DNA of 64,000 nt from Glossina fuscipes (lineage: Eukaryota > Arthropoda > Insecta > Diptera > Glossinidae), in NCBI RefSeq assembly GCF_014805625.2, contig NW_023998415.1, positions 12,224,552 through 12,288,551 on the forward strand. The letters run 5' to 3'. Within the stretch, counting starts at the first letter, position 1. Each line of letters begins with the position of its first letter. Below the pieces are notes generated by a model. The model was not told the origin of the DNA. It saw only the letters and a list, made by a program, of their open reading frames with translations, and did not search any database. Shown in pieces: positions 1 through 14,110 of this stretch. Position numbers and translations under genes: made by a program.

Positions 1-3000
1 TTCGTTTGTTCACCAAAATATTATAAATAAAACTGATTTGATATTTTCCTCTAATATTTCCTCCATCAGCGACGCTTTTAACGAAAAATTTTCTTTGAAG
101 ATAATCACATTTTACATAAACGAAGATAGATAGATTTGCTTAGGACAGACGCTAATCAAATTTGAAGATAACCTTTTAAAGTAAAGATAACAATGTGGGC
201 TATCTATGATAGGGAAATTTTTAATTAAAAGTCGTGCCGAGCCAACGAAACTTCTGGCCACTCATCTTGCTAGCGAACAATTGATACTCTTGCGGAAACC
301 TTCAAATGGAGGTAAGCAGTTTATAATAATGCGTAAAATGCTAAAACCAAAATTCATATACATATTCAAATAACTGCTATATATGTAAAATAATATATTA
401 TACTCACGGGAACTTTTTTTTTGGAAATGCAATACCAGGTAATCAAAAACTTACCAAAAAACGTTGAAATGAGTCTCAACGACTCAACTTGCCCGCATTA
501 CGTTTAACGTTACGTTTTGACGATATCCAACTAGATTGGGAAATTGAGTCCAAAAATTCATCCAGATTTGCTCGGACTTTGCGACTTTGTGTGAAGGAAA
601 AGCCAAATGCAAAAAGAGGTCAACACAACCATATTTAAAATCCATGTATGGAGCACGAAAAGTTTCAATCTATTTTGAAATTAATACGCTTTGCACATTT
701 TATTGCTTATTTTCGTTTTTTTTATTATCACCTTTTTCCTAAAAACTCTTTTACAATTATTAACTTTCGAAAAAATGAAGTAAAAAAAAAAAAAAGAAAC
801 ACAAAAGCATCCAATGTAGCCTTGAAACCATCCGATGATCAATTATTCGTAATATAAAGGATGCTGACAGGATGAATAAAAAAAAAAAGAAGAAAACCTT
901 AAAAAAAGTATCGAAGGTAATCGGAGCCGCGTTACCTATACAGTTACCGTTGATTTGTTTATTCTCTTACTTCCTTGCCTTTATTATTGATAAGTAAACT
1001 TTTAATCGAATGCACAACAAGAATATTTATTTGATGTAGCGAAATAAAGGTCAAGGTTCAAATATGCTTAACGTTGAAAACTTTTTTTTCTTTTTTTTTT
1101 TTTTTATTGCGAGTTGAAGGCATCCAATGCTAAATTAAAGCGATAATAGTTAATAATAGACAACTTTAATGTTGCATTCAACTTGACATAAACATGAATA
1201 CATGAAAGGAGTCTTTGCATTTTTCTCCCCCGTATTTATTACAATATTTAAGGAAATACCAGATAGCTTATGGTGCAATTCGAGTATATCGCTTACATTT
1301 CGCACCAAATATACACATAATTAGTAGCTGCTAATATGTTTTGCATAAATTAAATGTTTCTGACATTGATGTGATCACAGTGATGAACATGAACTGATAT
1401 ATATCTATCTATCTATATATTGTAAAGGTCAGATTGTCTGAACTCACGATATTGTCTTTCTTGGGCTGGGATTAACTCATTTCACTGGGATGAATTTGAA
1501 TATAAGGTATATATATATATATTTTAAGATAGTTCGATGACTCAACTATAATCACATTCGAAATCAGCTGATAAAAGATCGAAAGTCGTCGAACGCTGCC
1601 CTATCATTCCTACTACTTCTATATGTAAAAATTGATGTCAAGTCTAATAACTAATTGCATTGATCCTCATAATATGCTTGAACTTGAACATTTTCATATA
1701 TTTGAAAAAAAGATAATCAGAAGATCGATTATTTTTCTTGCATATTACTCATGACATTCGGTCAGAACGTTTCAAACGCCATCATTACGAAATGTCGGAA
1801 AGTTCGAGGTAATCACTTTAAGAAATCGTGTTTTTAGTCTTGAACGCTAAGACTTTCGCAGTATTTTCATTGATATTATTACATAAATGTAACATGTAAC
1901 AAGACATAACAGGTCATAGAACGTTTTTTTTCTTTATGGCTTTTCTAGTTTGACTGTTGATACGGAATACCAAATTTAATATAAATTTGCAAACACTTTA
2001 AGGTGGAAATATATTGTTTTCTCTTATCATCACAAGGCCAGAATACGGTTGTAAATCGAAATATTTGTGGTCTTATGATTTTTACTCGAAAATTTCTGAG
2101 AAGATGAACTAATTTTAAAGAATTTTGGTATTTAAGATAGGGTAGATTTTATTTGGAATTTCTCGAGAATCTATTTGCAAATGCATTATTTAGAGGAATT
2201 TGTATGTTAACCACGTATTAATGCCTCGTCTGATCTCACTAATTTTGCCTCCATAAATATTCCACTTATCTGTTTTCTTTACCAATACTTAATTTTGCTA
2301 TAACATGTTCGTGTTAATCCTTTCCTCCGTATATTGCTAATAATCGCTTCAACAATCGTAAGCTTCGTAAGACCACTTTATATGATGAGGCCAGTAGGTG
2401 AAGCATCGTGAATTTTCTTTTACTAGAAAATCGGTAGTTTCCGCGTTTTATGGTGTGTGCGATAATCTTAACGATATATTTTAGGAATGTTAGCTGGTCG
2501 CGAAGAAACTCAAACTCAGTTTGCACAAACTGAACGCAATAATCGAAATTAAAGGAAAATTTAGAAAAGAATTTCAACTTAATTCGAGAAAAGTTGACAA
2601 AAACAAGGGTTTAATGGCTACATTAATGTTTTTTTTTAGAACACATTTTTTGATTTCTAATCGAATATTTTTACCTGCATCATACGTACATTGATGATTA
2701 GCTTCAGTTAGCGCAACAAAAATTGCCAAAAATCTTTTTAACCGGTTCTGCCGAATAACGACATTTGTGGTATGCTCACGTCGAGTGCTGCATGTAATTG
2801 TCTAAGTATTTGAAGATTAAAATAAATTTCACATAATAAAATGGCATAAAATAAAATAAATAAAAAAAAAGGCTTTCTTCTCACTATGTTCATATAAAAG
2901 CGCACGCAATTTTACCGCATTCCGAAATGTTAAGTGATGTCAGATTTATAACGTGTTGTTGTTTATCACTCATAAATACATATGAAATCGTGCACATTAC

Positions 3001-3750
3001 CATTACCATACAGGCTATGCAATGTTTACCTAAAGTGACTGCCGAAATCATTCAAAGCAACAGCAACAATTTAGCAGCGTCATCAAGAACAGCAACTATA
3101 GAAAAATGCATGAAAAAAAAAAAAAAAAAAACCAGCAAAATTTATGTTCATACACTTGCTCTCATATCATAAGCGTCAAGTGATAAATGATTGACGTATA
3201 GCATAAGTATTTCCTGAAAAAAAGAGCCGCTTTTAAACCAATATTTTTTTTTTCGTGTTTTCTCTTCTTAACGTTTGATGTGTGTGTGTGTGCAAACAAG
3301 AAGAATATAAATTTTCCAGTCTTTATTTATGCAATTTTTCACAAAGCACAATTGCATTAAGAACATATTCGCGAAAAATGCAAAAAAAAAAAATATTTAA
3401 AAGAATTTCTTTCACATTTTTATACGTCTACGCACTATTAGCCGGCTTAATAACTCATTTTTCACTTTTGTTGATTCGAAATATTTTTTTCATTTTGCAA
3501 AATATTGCACATTACTTGTACAGCTTGGCGGACAAGAAGCATTTAATTTTCAATCTAGGTTTCAGGGAACAAATCTACAAGGGTGAGAATCCTCTTAAGG
3601 GTGAGAATTTAAAAAAAAATTGTTTTTTTTCTTTCGATTATCTAATACGCGATTTCCAAGAAACTATAATTACCAATCGGCCAAAAAATTGTAACGTTCT
3701 GAAATTGTGGATAAACGCATTTTACGGAAAAGTAATCTCGATCGGAAAGA

Positions 3751-3751
<1 letters not shown>

Positions 3752-3782
<31 letters not shown>
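3752..3782. repeat. (AT)n microsatellite
   Basis: An uninterrupted AT dinucleotide run of about 30 bp. Similar runs lie near 6241, 10531, 10811, 12546, 13856, 24030, 31665, 53018 and 59970. Confidence 0.9.
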
Positions 3783-3785
<3 letters not shown>

Positions 3786-4378
3786 CACACAAGCATACAC
3801 ATGCGAATAGAAAGATAGCTGCAAGATATATTTTCCAGTTCTACGCGCAAACAACGATCTTACATGTGAAGAAAATGCCACGTGAACTAGTTCTTCTTTC
3901 ATGCAATTTTTTTGAACTAAACTTCTTTTAAGTTTTTTTTTTCTTCTACTTAACGCGTAATTCTAAATCCATTTTTATATGTATATGAAAATGTTTTTAC
4001 ACTTTTTAAATAAAATATCAGTTTGGAGGAAAATGAAAAGGAATGCCCTCCATCTACATAAAACAACTTACACCTATTTTTGTGTCCATATCTATGTATG
4101 CCAGTGCGTCTCACTCAAAATTCTATCAGAGATTTTTTTTTCTGAAGAGAAAACTATTTTTCATTTGTTTTAGGTCTTCTTTGTTCATTAAGCTCTTCTA
4201 TTTTCCTTATGTCAAAATTACAATACATAGATTACATATTCGTGTAAACGGTTATAAACAGAAAGCTCTTTGTAATGCTTAACATTCATTTACATTTGCT
4301 TCTCTCTGCCTGCATTGGAAGCTATGTTAGCTAAAATGTCTCTCTCGCATTTTATTTTCTATCAACTAGAAGAATGAA

Positions 4379-4407
4379 ACTCACTCACTCACTCACTCAC
4401 TCACTTA
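4379..4407. repeat. (CTCA)n microsatellite
   Basis: About six to seven tandem TCAC/CTCA units. Confidence 0.88.
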
Positions 4408-6236
4408 CACCGCTTAAAAGAAATTACGAGATTTGTTTGGTTTGCTTCCTTAGAAGCAAAATGCGAAAATATGTAATACATACAGTATATTTTATATACT
4501 GTAAGAAGAATATAAAAAAAAAAAAAGGGAAAAAGCCAAAATTAATAGCAAAAAAAAATTGTTATTTGTATTTACTATTATTTTAATGAATGAGCGAATA
4601 TGAACGATTCGAATAAGGTCAGATTCGGCATAGCCGTATTCAGTGTTAGCTGTTTAGAAAAGAAAGAAACATTGTTCAGATCTTGTTCGCCTCGCATTCT
4701 CGCTATAGGACAATCGATAAGCAAAACTAACGGCGCCACAAATTTGCCCTAAATAGCTAAAACGGTTTCAGACAAAAATTCAAAACTCGAAAATTTCAAT
4801 ACATTTTCATCCCTAACTTGCGATATATCCCTAATTTTGCGTAAATATTGTTATGGAGTTTCGGAGAATTTTATTCGATGCACAAGTGAACCAGACCTGA
4901 AACGATTACGGATGGTAGCTCGTGGTTTATGTCTTAGAATCTAAATCGATATAAGAATTGCTGAGAGTGAAGAGAGTGTGCTTTTACCAAATGCGAACGG
5001 AATGTAAACATGTAATGACTTACCTCTTGCCAAGATTGCGATAGAAATTGAAGCAACAAAGTTTTTGGAATAAGTTATGGCTGTTCTAATTTTGATTTGT
5101 TGTTAAGACGCAACAGATTCACAATGCTTATGCTCATAATCGCGCAACGTGTACGCATGCTGTCCATTGAGACAATTTTCTATATTATCCATGTTCATTC
5201 TTTCGTCTCACGTCCGTTGAAATTCTCAAAGTCCGGACATTTGCATGAAAAGATTGTGCGCATATATACATTCACATGTGGATCAAACTTGTAAATGTGA
5301 GGATACCATGCGCAGACAAGTCGACAGCATTAAAAGCTTAAAAACTACAACAAATATCGATTGAAACTTTTGAAACAAGCAATTATCGTCCAGGCCACGT
5401 AAGCGCTAGCTACTAAAACGATTCCCTTTGATTTATCGGATTAGCCTACGCATCAATCACGCCTTTCTTTTCTGTATTGTTAAGAGTGGTGGTGACCATT
5501 TAAGGTTCGTAAAAACAGTGAACTCGATGCTCTCGTTCTTAATTGCCATAATATTGCTTATGTTGATTTTTTTTTTATGCATATATATATATATGCTTAA
5601 ATTGATGAAAAATGCCCTGCTTTATCATTTAATTAGTTTGATGCATACAATAATTCATTTTTGTTTTCACATGAATTGTATTCCAAAAAAAAAAAAATTT
5701 GGTATTCTCCCTTTGCCTCAGTTACCATAATACATTTAATTATATTTTTTGTGCTCGTTGATTGTTTCTTCTCTAATTAAAAATTGAAAAAAATTTTGTT
5801 ATAGTTTCGCATAATTTATTTACATTGAACAAAACGTAGACAATTAAATTTTATAAAGATATATATATACATTATCGAAACATCATCAATTATTATTGAT
5901 ATTGATTTAATTTTTGGGATCAGAGTCATTACATGTTTTAATGGTCTAAACAATTTTCATAAAATTGACCATAAATTTGCTTTAATATAATAAATAAATA
6001 AATCATTTAATAATCCATCAGTCAGCTAGTAAGTCATATATTCACTCGTGCACAATATGCATTTCCAGTGGTTGAACACAAAACGCATCATTGTATGAAC
6101 TAATTTATTCATAAACTTTTACAAGCATATCATGCTGTCAGATTATTCACAGCTAAAATTAGTTTTTCGACATAGATGTGCCTTTAAGTGGAACGCTTAA
6201 TTTTTTAAACAATTATTCAACGCCAACAGCATCAGC

Positions 6237-6269
<33 letters not shown>

Positions 6270-9214
6270 CTATATATATGCAAACACCTACTGAATAGGT
6301 ATGTATAACGATGATGATAGCAAATAAACTAAACCAGAAAGCAAAAAAAAAAAAAAAGGAGAGTAAATTTTGTTGCTAATCTCTTCTAATGCGTTTGCAC
6401 GCAGTCTATGGCAAATGCGCTCATAAATTTTATTAGTTTTTTTCTTATTTTGGCACCTTTGCTTTTTCGGTTTCTTTCTAATGCAATTTCATTTCTTATA
6501 GACAGTTCGTTCACCCCATTGGCATATTGATGATTTTACGAAAGCTAAATTTTTTTTTCTTGCTTTCTTTCCTTTCTGTTTTCCCATGTTTTCCTTTTCC
6601 TTTTTTTTTTTTTTAGTCGTGTTGCTTCAACCGCACTCTGAACAAAATGTATTCTATTCGCTTTTATTAACTACATCACGTGATTAAATAAAGCTAATGC
6701 AATTCTACGAGTTTATCAAGCTATCAAATTGACGTAATTTTGAACTTCCATCTTAACACTGCGATATGACTAATATCATTAATGGCAGATATCATTGGCA
6801 TTAATCCAGTATAAGGAGAAATACCAACATTCTATATATGCAAAAACTTCATAGAAAGTTCACAATCATTCAAACGAACTTTTTTTGCAATAACGCTCAT
6901 GTTGTCTTATTCGTTAGCACTGTTCATATCATGCGTTCAGATTTGTTCATCTTTCTTTCTTTGTTTTTGAACATATTTGTTAAAAAGTCATTTAACATAA
7001 ATATCCTCTCTGACGTATTTTAGTTATCTATATGTTACTCATACGTCATAGTATTTGCATACTGGTTGGTGAAAAAATTTAAGATAATCATATACGTCTT
7101 TTCGGGGGGCGGCGGGCTTAATCTCAATGATACTAATCTTTAATAACTGAATCATATACATATATATGTAATAATCGGAAAAATTTTCCATTGCTGCGAA
7201 CGTATTAATCGACCGATCTCCAAATATTTGAGAGGAACATTTCAATATTTAAGCCAACTTTATGCTGATATTTTTCAAAATTTGAAAATTTCAAGTTTTC
7301 ATCTTAATTTTACCTAACTCTGGCTGAACAGTGAAAGACAATGCAAACACATCGTCAAAAATGTCTATGAGAAGGATATTCTCGCGCATAAATATCTATA
7401 TAAAATAACTAGTGGGATGTGATAGCAAGATATTTATATCTAACTTGGAGCAGTGTTTTTCGAAAAGTCAAGTTAAGGGTAAACATAGACGACTTAAATA
7501 TTATAAATTATTGCACTCTATCTGAAGGGATATCGATGTTATTCAAGAGTGCATTATATAGTAACAGATGCTTGCTGGTGTTTGACAAACTTTGAAAAAC
7601 ACTTGTACTTATTACGAATTGAATATTGAATATACCTCCGGTGGCGAAAATAATATAAATTTGATCTAAGCGATAATAAGCGAGAATTCGCTTTACTTAC
7701 TTACTTAGTTAGTTTGCTTTTTCCAAAAGCAATAACCTCCAACCGCCAAGTCCATGACAAATATACCAATTTTGTATTCAATATTATTTGTTTTGCAAAG
7801 AAACTCGTTAACAACTTGTACAAATGTCTTCACCATGACGTCAATTCTTTAGATTGTAACAACATGATTAATGGCATGTCTAGCATTACTAATACATATT
7901 ACAAACACTGTCGTTATTACCGCCTTGGGGTCATTATAATATTCTCTGCTACGTTTATCCACATATATGCATACATTTTCGTGCATAAATTTACATATCA
8001 AATAGAAAAGTTTTTTTACTGAATTATTATTATTATTATGATTAAAGGATATCAGATCTAAATGAAGAGAAACGCGAGAAAACAAGTACTTGAACTGCAA
8101 GTACTGCAAGTATATAAATGCAAAGATAAGGAGCAGCGGCGAAATAACTAAATAGAAAAAGAACACTTCAAAATAACTTTAGTTTTCATAATGACTTTCG
8201 TTCCATTCATTCATCCATCACCTTCTCATTTACTTAGATAATTAATATAAAACAACTTAATATATAAATTTATCCATTAGAAAACTTTCACCTCAAAATT
8301 TCATATTTACTTAGCCTAAGTAAAGTAAGTGAAGTTATTGTTACTCAATTTGTTGATTGTTCAATGGAACTGAATTTAAGTATCGGTATTGCCAAAAATA
8401 ACTAACACTCTACACATTTCTCATAGCAAATGCACATTTCTTTCTTATGCAATTTTTTATATAATTAAAAAAAGTTCTTTGACCTAAAAAGAACGCAATA
8501 ATAGCTTAATGAAAAAAAAAGAAAAAAAGCAACGGAGTTGTGTGATTATTTCTTTTTAAATATGTTTTAAATACTTTCAACTGCAAATAATAATAAGAAA
8601 TTATTATAGTGAGACCATTAGGAAAGAAGCCAGAAACTCATGCAATTTTGTAATTAAGTAAGTTTTACTGCTTACTCAATACAAGAAAAAATAATAATAA
8701 TAATAATATCCATTGATTGCAACAAAAGCTTATTGTATGTATACTGTTCAAGAAATAGAAAAGTTGTAAGAAAATTTAAACGTTAATATTTAACTTTAAG
8801 CATAATGATACTCAAACTTTGAATTTTGCGTAATTAACGGTAAATTCATATTTCACAAAATTCATTTACATTCTAACTGATAACGAATACAGTAAGATTT
8901 CTTCTAATTCATCACTAACGAGGAATACAAGGAAAGCAAGGAAAACAGCTAATAAATGCAACTATACGATTAATAAAAAATTCAATCGCAATAATTTAAT
9001 TAACGATTAACGAAATACATATTCGTGGAAAGCAAATTATAAAAACTTTTAGGTAAATTTGTCAGTTGAAAAATGTACTTATTATTATAATAAAGCTTCA
9101 GTTAAGAAGTAACGCCCAGGTTTTAATTTAATATATGCTATATACTAACACTTTAACGCAGTAATATATAGGAACAGTTTTTCGCTTTCACTCAACTGCT
9201 TTATTATCACTTAA

Positions 9215-9480
9215 TGAGATCTGACTATCTAACTGCCTGCCTGACTGTCTATCTCGTCTCTCTGCCTGTCTGTCTGCTTGCTTGATCATTTGACTGTGCG
9301 CCGGTCTAGCCAATGTGAATATCTCACTGTCTGTACGATTGTCTGTCCGATTATGTGTCTCACTGGCTGCCTGCCTACCTAACTTCCTATCTTACGGTTA
9401 ACACATCTACCGATAGACGGTCTAACGATCTGCTTGTATCTTCTTGTTTGCCCAACCTCTCTCTGCCCTACCCTACCTAT
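9215..9480. repeat. Degenerate CTGN/CTAN tetranucleotide tract
   Basis: About 260 bp is dominated by CTGC, CTGT, CTGA and CTAT steps in a loose 4-bp register (for example CTGCCTGTCTGTCTGCTTGC), an old tetranucleotide microsatellite. It explains the open frame over it. Confidence 0.75.
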
Positions 9481-9524
9481 GTGTCAATTTCCGCATTTTC
9501 TGCTCCAAGTTCTTCATTTTATAC

Positions 9525-9525
<1 letters not shown>

Positions 9526-9561
<36 letters not shown>
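9526..9561. repeat. Poly-A tract (about 36 A)
   Basis: An uninterrupted A run directly after the degenerate CTGN tract. It could be a retroelement tail, but no element was recognised upstream. Confidence 0.9.
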
Positions 9562-9562
<1 letters not shown>

Positions 9563-10816
9563 GTTAAGCTTTTAATTTAACCCGAATTGTTTAAAGTACT
9601 TAACTAGTTTTACACGACATTTTCTTGTTTTTTTTTTTTTTTGTTTTTTCTCATTTTATGCTTAAGTTGATAATTTAATTTTCCACTTCATATTTTCCTT
9701 CTTCTGTTACCGCTTCCATACATGCATTTTATCAAAAAGCCAAAAGCAAATTATTTGAATGCACGTTTGCCTTGGTTATAGCTTATATCTTTCGTAATTT
9801 ACTTTACTGTGCCAACAATATACACGCATGTAAACGCATGTGAATGCATATGTACATGTATGATATACATATGTATAAACAAGTGAGAAAATAAAACTCG
9901 AAAATAATGGAAACAATGGCATTTGATGCCTACGTTCCCAAATTAATCACTTTGAGATTGAAAAATACGTGTATGTGCGTAAAGGCTAATGGATTGATTA
10001 GACTTTTCGCCTATCCTCTTAGGCACTACTTCTACTAAGCTTTAGGATAATCTCTCTTCTATACTGCAATTCAGATAGGACTAGGCCTTCTTTTTTGCTT
10101 AAGCATTATGTAGCTTCCGTTAATCTTTACACCGAGATTCAGACTGATATGAACTGCAAAACGTGGGTTATATGCGTGTTTTTCATTACTGTAAACTTAA
10201 TTGTGGGCGGATTTCAAACTTCATCTGGTCCAAGGTTCAAGCTTCTATTTCGAGGTTTGGAAGCGTCAAGCATTCTGACCCATCACTGACGACAAGTGAG
10301 CAGACAATAGGCGGGGAATAAGGCTAAATTCTTCGGACTTTTATGATCCCAGAGAGAGAATATGAGATCTTTATGAGTCGTCTGATGCATATTTCTGCAG
10401 GTTAGAAGAAGCAACCGAACTTTTTTTATACATAACTATTCTTCGAAGATAAGCGTAATAAGCTGGAAGGGAAGAAAAAAATACATACACCGCGTACATA
10501 AATTGGTAATACACACTTTAATGATATATATATATATATTTTCACCCAGTGGCAGAGACAAAATAATTCAAGCGGAAATTAACTTGCAAAACGTGTTTGT
10601 CGTTAAACTATATGAAAGCACAATACAAGTACATATTAAATGAAGAAGATTTAAATGAAAATGTAGGTGGGTGCGTTGGGGGATTCTGAAGTAAAAGAGA
10701 AAGAAATATATGAAAAGAACGTTGTAAGCATTTTGTAAACAAAAGGCAAAAGTGCTGCACATTCTGCTCTTTCGTTCATTGGTGTTTGCATGGAGTTGAA
10801 AGTAAAAGTATAAATA

Positions 10817-10847
<31 letters not shown>

Positions 10848-10918
10848 TAAATTTCTGTTGCAAAAACTAAAAGAAATTTAAATACAAACTTGAAAAGATA
10901 CGCAGTTCTGGCCAAGCC

Positions 10919-10946
10919 AAAAAAAAAAAAAAAAAAAAAAAAAAAA
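10919..10946. repeat. Poly-A tract (about 28 A)
   Basis: A homopolymer run of A inside non-coding sequence. Apparent lysine or phenylalanine runs in the frames crossing it are artefacts. Confidence 0.9.
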
Positions 10947-12542
10947 TTCTGCAAGTTTCTCTCGAACAATGAGAAACGAACGCTGTGGTCTTACACTACG
11001 TTTGCCAAAAATCCTATGGGCAAAATTTGTGCTGAATCTCTTCTTCGAGAACTTAAAATTTACCTCGCAAGATCTTATGCCGTACAGGGAGTGAGGGAAG
11101 GAAGTAAACAAAATATCCTTACAATTAAACATTGTAAACAGAGTCACACCATCCTTTGACGATGTGTGTGTGTGTGCAAAAATGTTAATTGAAAACAAGC
11201 ATGAAATCGGTATTCCAATTGAGACGAATCTTTGATGTCCACTATCTCAGACCAAATACATTAGGAGTGCGTTTATTTTGTTAAATATGGGCGAGTCAAT
11301 TCGGTGATCAGGACAATTTAAACGTAGGTAGATAGATATTTAAGCTTTCCATAGGAAATATTTGTACCAAGCTATAGATCAAAATTTCTTATGACGTTTG
11401 TATCTACCTTCTCGCTGAACTATGGGATGGTTCATGTCATATTAGATGTATGATGAACTTCTCTGAAATTATTTCTCTCAGAGAACTATCGACTACGAAT
11501 GCTGATTTAAAGAGATTTCATAGCTAATGCAAACATGGTTACACGCACATCGTACCAATTTTCAAATTGGTTCCGTGCTCATCAGGTGAGTGCATATATG
11601 CCACATTTGAATTTTCTATCTTAGTTTTTACAATCGTCAAAGTTGCAGGAATGGACAATGCATTGTCACAAAATGAAAGACCAATCAACTATGCCCAAGT
11701 TCTTCGCCGATGAATGTAAAAGCCAAAGAATTCAAACAATTTTCTCTTTTGCTCGTATTCGATTACGTGACATTTGACTATCCATACCAAGCTAGAGCCA
11801 AGGCAAGGTTCGCTGCGGTTTCAAGTCATGGACGTGGCTTTTATGAGATTTGTAAAGTAAAAGTATCACACGAACGAGAAAAGAAACAATCAGACCGTAT
11901 TCAACGAAAACTCAACTCTCTGAAAGTAATATTTCGTTCAACTTGAAATATCAATATATCAAACGGATTATTTTCTTACGTGACTTTCTTTGCATATCGT
12001 TCGCTTAATTTTGCTCTTTATTTTGCCAAATTCATCGGCTAGAGGCCGTCCCTGGCTGGCATAAAGCAAATAAAACGTTGCAATTTCAGATTCAGTATAT
12101 CGAATACTTCTTTCTTTATTCATCATCTCTCTATTATACTTATTTTCTAGCTTTCTGGTTTTCTTACGTTTACGTTTACGGACAAGTTACTTAATGCTAT
12201 GGTCAGCATAATTGCAAATGGGGACGTTGAGCTTCGAATTGCTTTTCTGTCTTGATTGTTTACAAATTGGCTTATTTGGGTTATGCAATTCGAAGCGCTT
12301 TTATTTTGTTAATAACAAACACACAGACGGACATGCGGACAGATAGGCTTAAATCGATCGGTATTCAAAACAAAGATAGATCTATCGCAAGTTCTTCTGT
12401 ACCTTATAAGTTAGTTGCCTTCATATCCTATTTAAAGGATCGCACTCAAAAAGTGTTGCTCAAGTCTTCAGTGTCTGATGAAATTGCCGTTGAATGGTAA
12501 GTAAGTCACCCAGGACGGCCGTTTTTTGCCTCTTATTTGTGC

Positions 12543-12577
<35 letters not shown>

Positions 12578-13979
12578 GAATGACCTCCCCGCTGTCGTTC
12601 ATATACATTTGCGGATCATCTCGCATCTTTTTACTCGTGCTCCCATTCCTATAATGTGAATGCTTCGATTTGATTTATTGCCGTTAATGAAATAAGATGT
12701 CGAAGTTAATTTCATTGTTCTTATGCTTGAAACCATCTTTTCATGTAATGATCTTTTGACTTACATAAGCAATCTTAGCAAATCAAGAATTTCTCTTTGT
12801 TTTATATAAACTTAATTTAGGAAATTTGACGATTTACATATATTACAGGGCTGGCTCATATCCTTATCAAGACAAAGCTTGAGAGCTTGTCGTATTTATT
12901 TACTCTACTACTAGTCGATGATAGCGCTACTACTGTTACCTGATAACGAAAAGAGTAAAAGTTTCATTTTGATATATGTCTTAACCGCTCTTGTCATTTA
13001 TATCTCTCTCAATATTATATTGGTTTGTAAGTTGCATTGTAACTTTATTATTATTTAACTGATCTTCGACATAATAGTAAGGCTGCTAAGAAATCTAATA
13101 TACACAATAAATCTAAACAGAGCACTTGATTGATTTATTTTAAGTGTTATTGTCTCTTCTGCTAAGCAACTGGGATCATTTTACTGATTATATTAAACTT
13201 TATATGTCAATGTATTAAGTTGTTTGCCATAAAACTTAAACTATAATTATTATATTCGTTATTTACGATAGCAATCATATATGTACAGTTTCACTCGTCT
13301 AAGAACTTTATTGGGCTCTTTAATAGCTTTCGCATACCAGCTGTCTAGTCATTTGTAAAAATCACTGAACAGTTGTAGGTAAAAAAGAAACATCGATCAA
13401 ACTATTGATTCATTGTCAATTGAAAAAACAAACCACACTCAAGTGTATCCTTAGGCCAAGATTTCTTACAACTTGATCAAATCAATTGTATGCTATTTTA
13501 AAAATTTTAATAAAACAATTCTCACAGCCCTTCACTAGTCGAATAGGGCTACGTGCAGGCTATACCATGGTTCATCAATTATTAATCAATTATTATCAAT
13601 TTTTAATAAATCATTAAAGATATATGTGGTCTAGCAATGTCGTAAAGGCAACACTACGCTTTTCCCATTGATCGCTTCTAAGCGCTTTACGTCAATTGCG
13701 CTCTTTAATCGCAACAGTTGTTAACAGGGAAAAGCGAAATCAGTCGTCTGGCCGGTTTGCAACAGTTTGCATTACAAAGCATTACATGTGTGCTTTTTCT
13801 CCCTTTATTGCACTTTTATTTTCGATCACGATATTTTCCAGATGTGAGTTACTATTATATATATATATATATATATATATATTACGCCGCACATAGCTTA
13901 TATGTCGTCAGATCGGAATTCCGCCATTTCAGAAACAAGGGAAAATACCTTAAATTGATATAATTTCACAATGTACTTA

Positions 13980-14110
13980 TATTAAATTTGCGCACATGTA
14001 TGTAACATTCGGAAGGACTTGAGATATATCCAAGATTTGTATTATACTAATCAACTCAGAACTACTATCCGATTCGATTGAAGCATACGTGTCCTGCCCC
14101 TCTTATCTTT
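13980..14110 (-). repeat. Dispersed repeat tail fragment
   Basis: ATTAAATTTGCGCACATGTATGTAAC, then AGGACTTGAGATATATCC, matches the fragment at 24,725 over most of its length and is the reverse complement of the tail seen at 54,600. Confidence 0.55.

Larger units (their letters stand above)
1..9200. other. No gene recognised; simple-repeat-rich AT DNA
   Basis: Open frames are short, rich in Lys/Asn/Ile/Phe/Tyr and without family motifs. The longest (3282-3818, plus) crosses A runs and an AT microsatellite and has no supporting feature. The stretch could be intergenic DNA or part of a large intron. Confidence 0.6.

Noticed and set aside
3282..3818. The 178-codon open frame, longest in the first 40 kb
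   Set aside because: It starts without a proper ATG context, runs through A homopolymers and an AT microsatellite, and has no motif; it fits chance in AT-rich DNA.
7102..7114. G-rich run (GGGGGGCGGCGGG) as a G-quadruplex
   Set aside because: Only two or three G runs are present, too few for a standard quadruplex.
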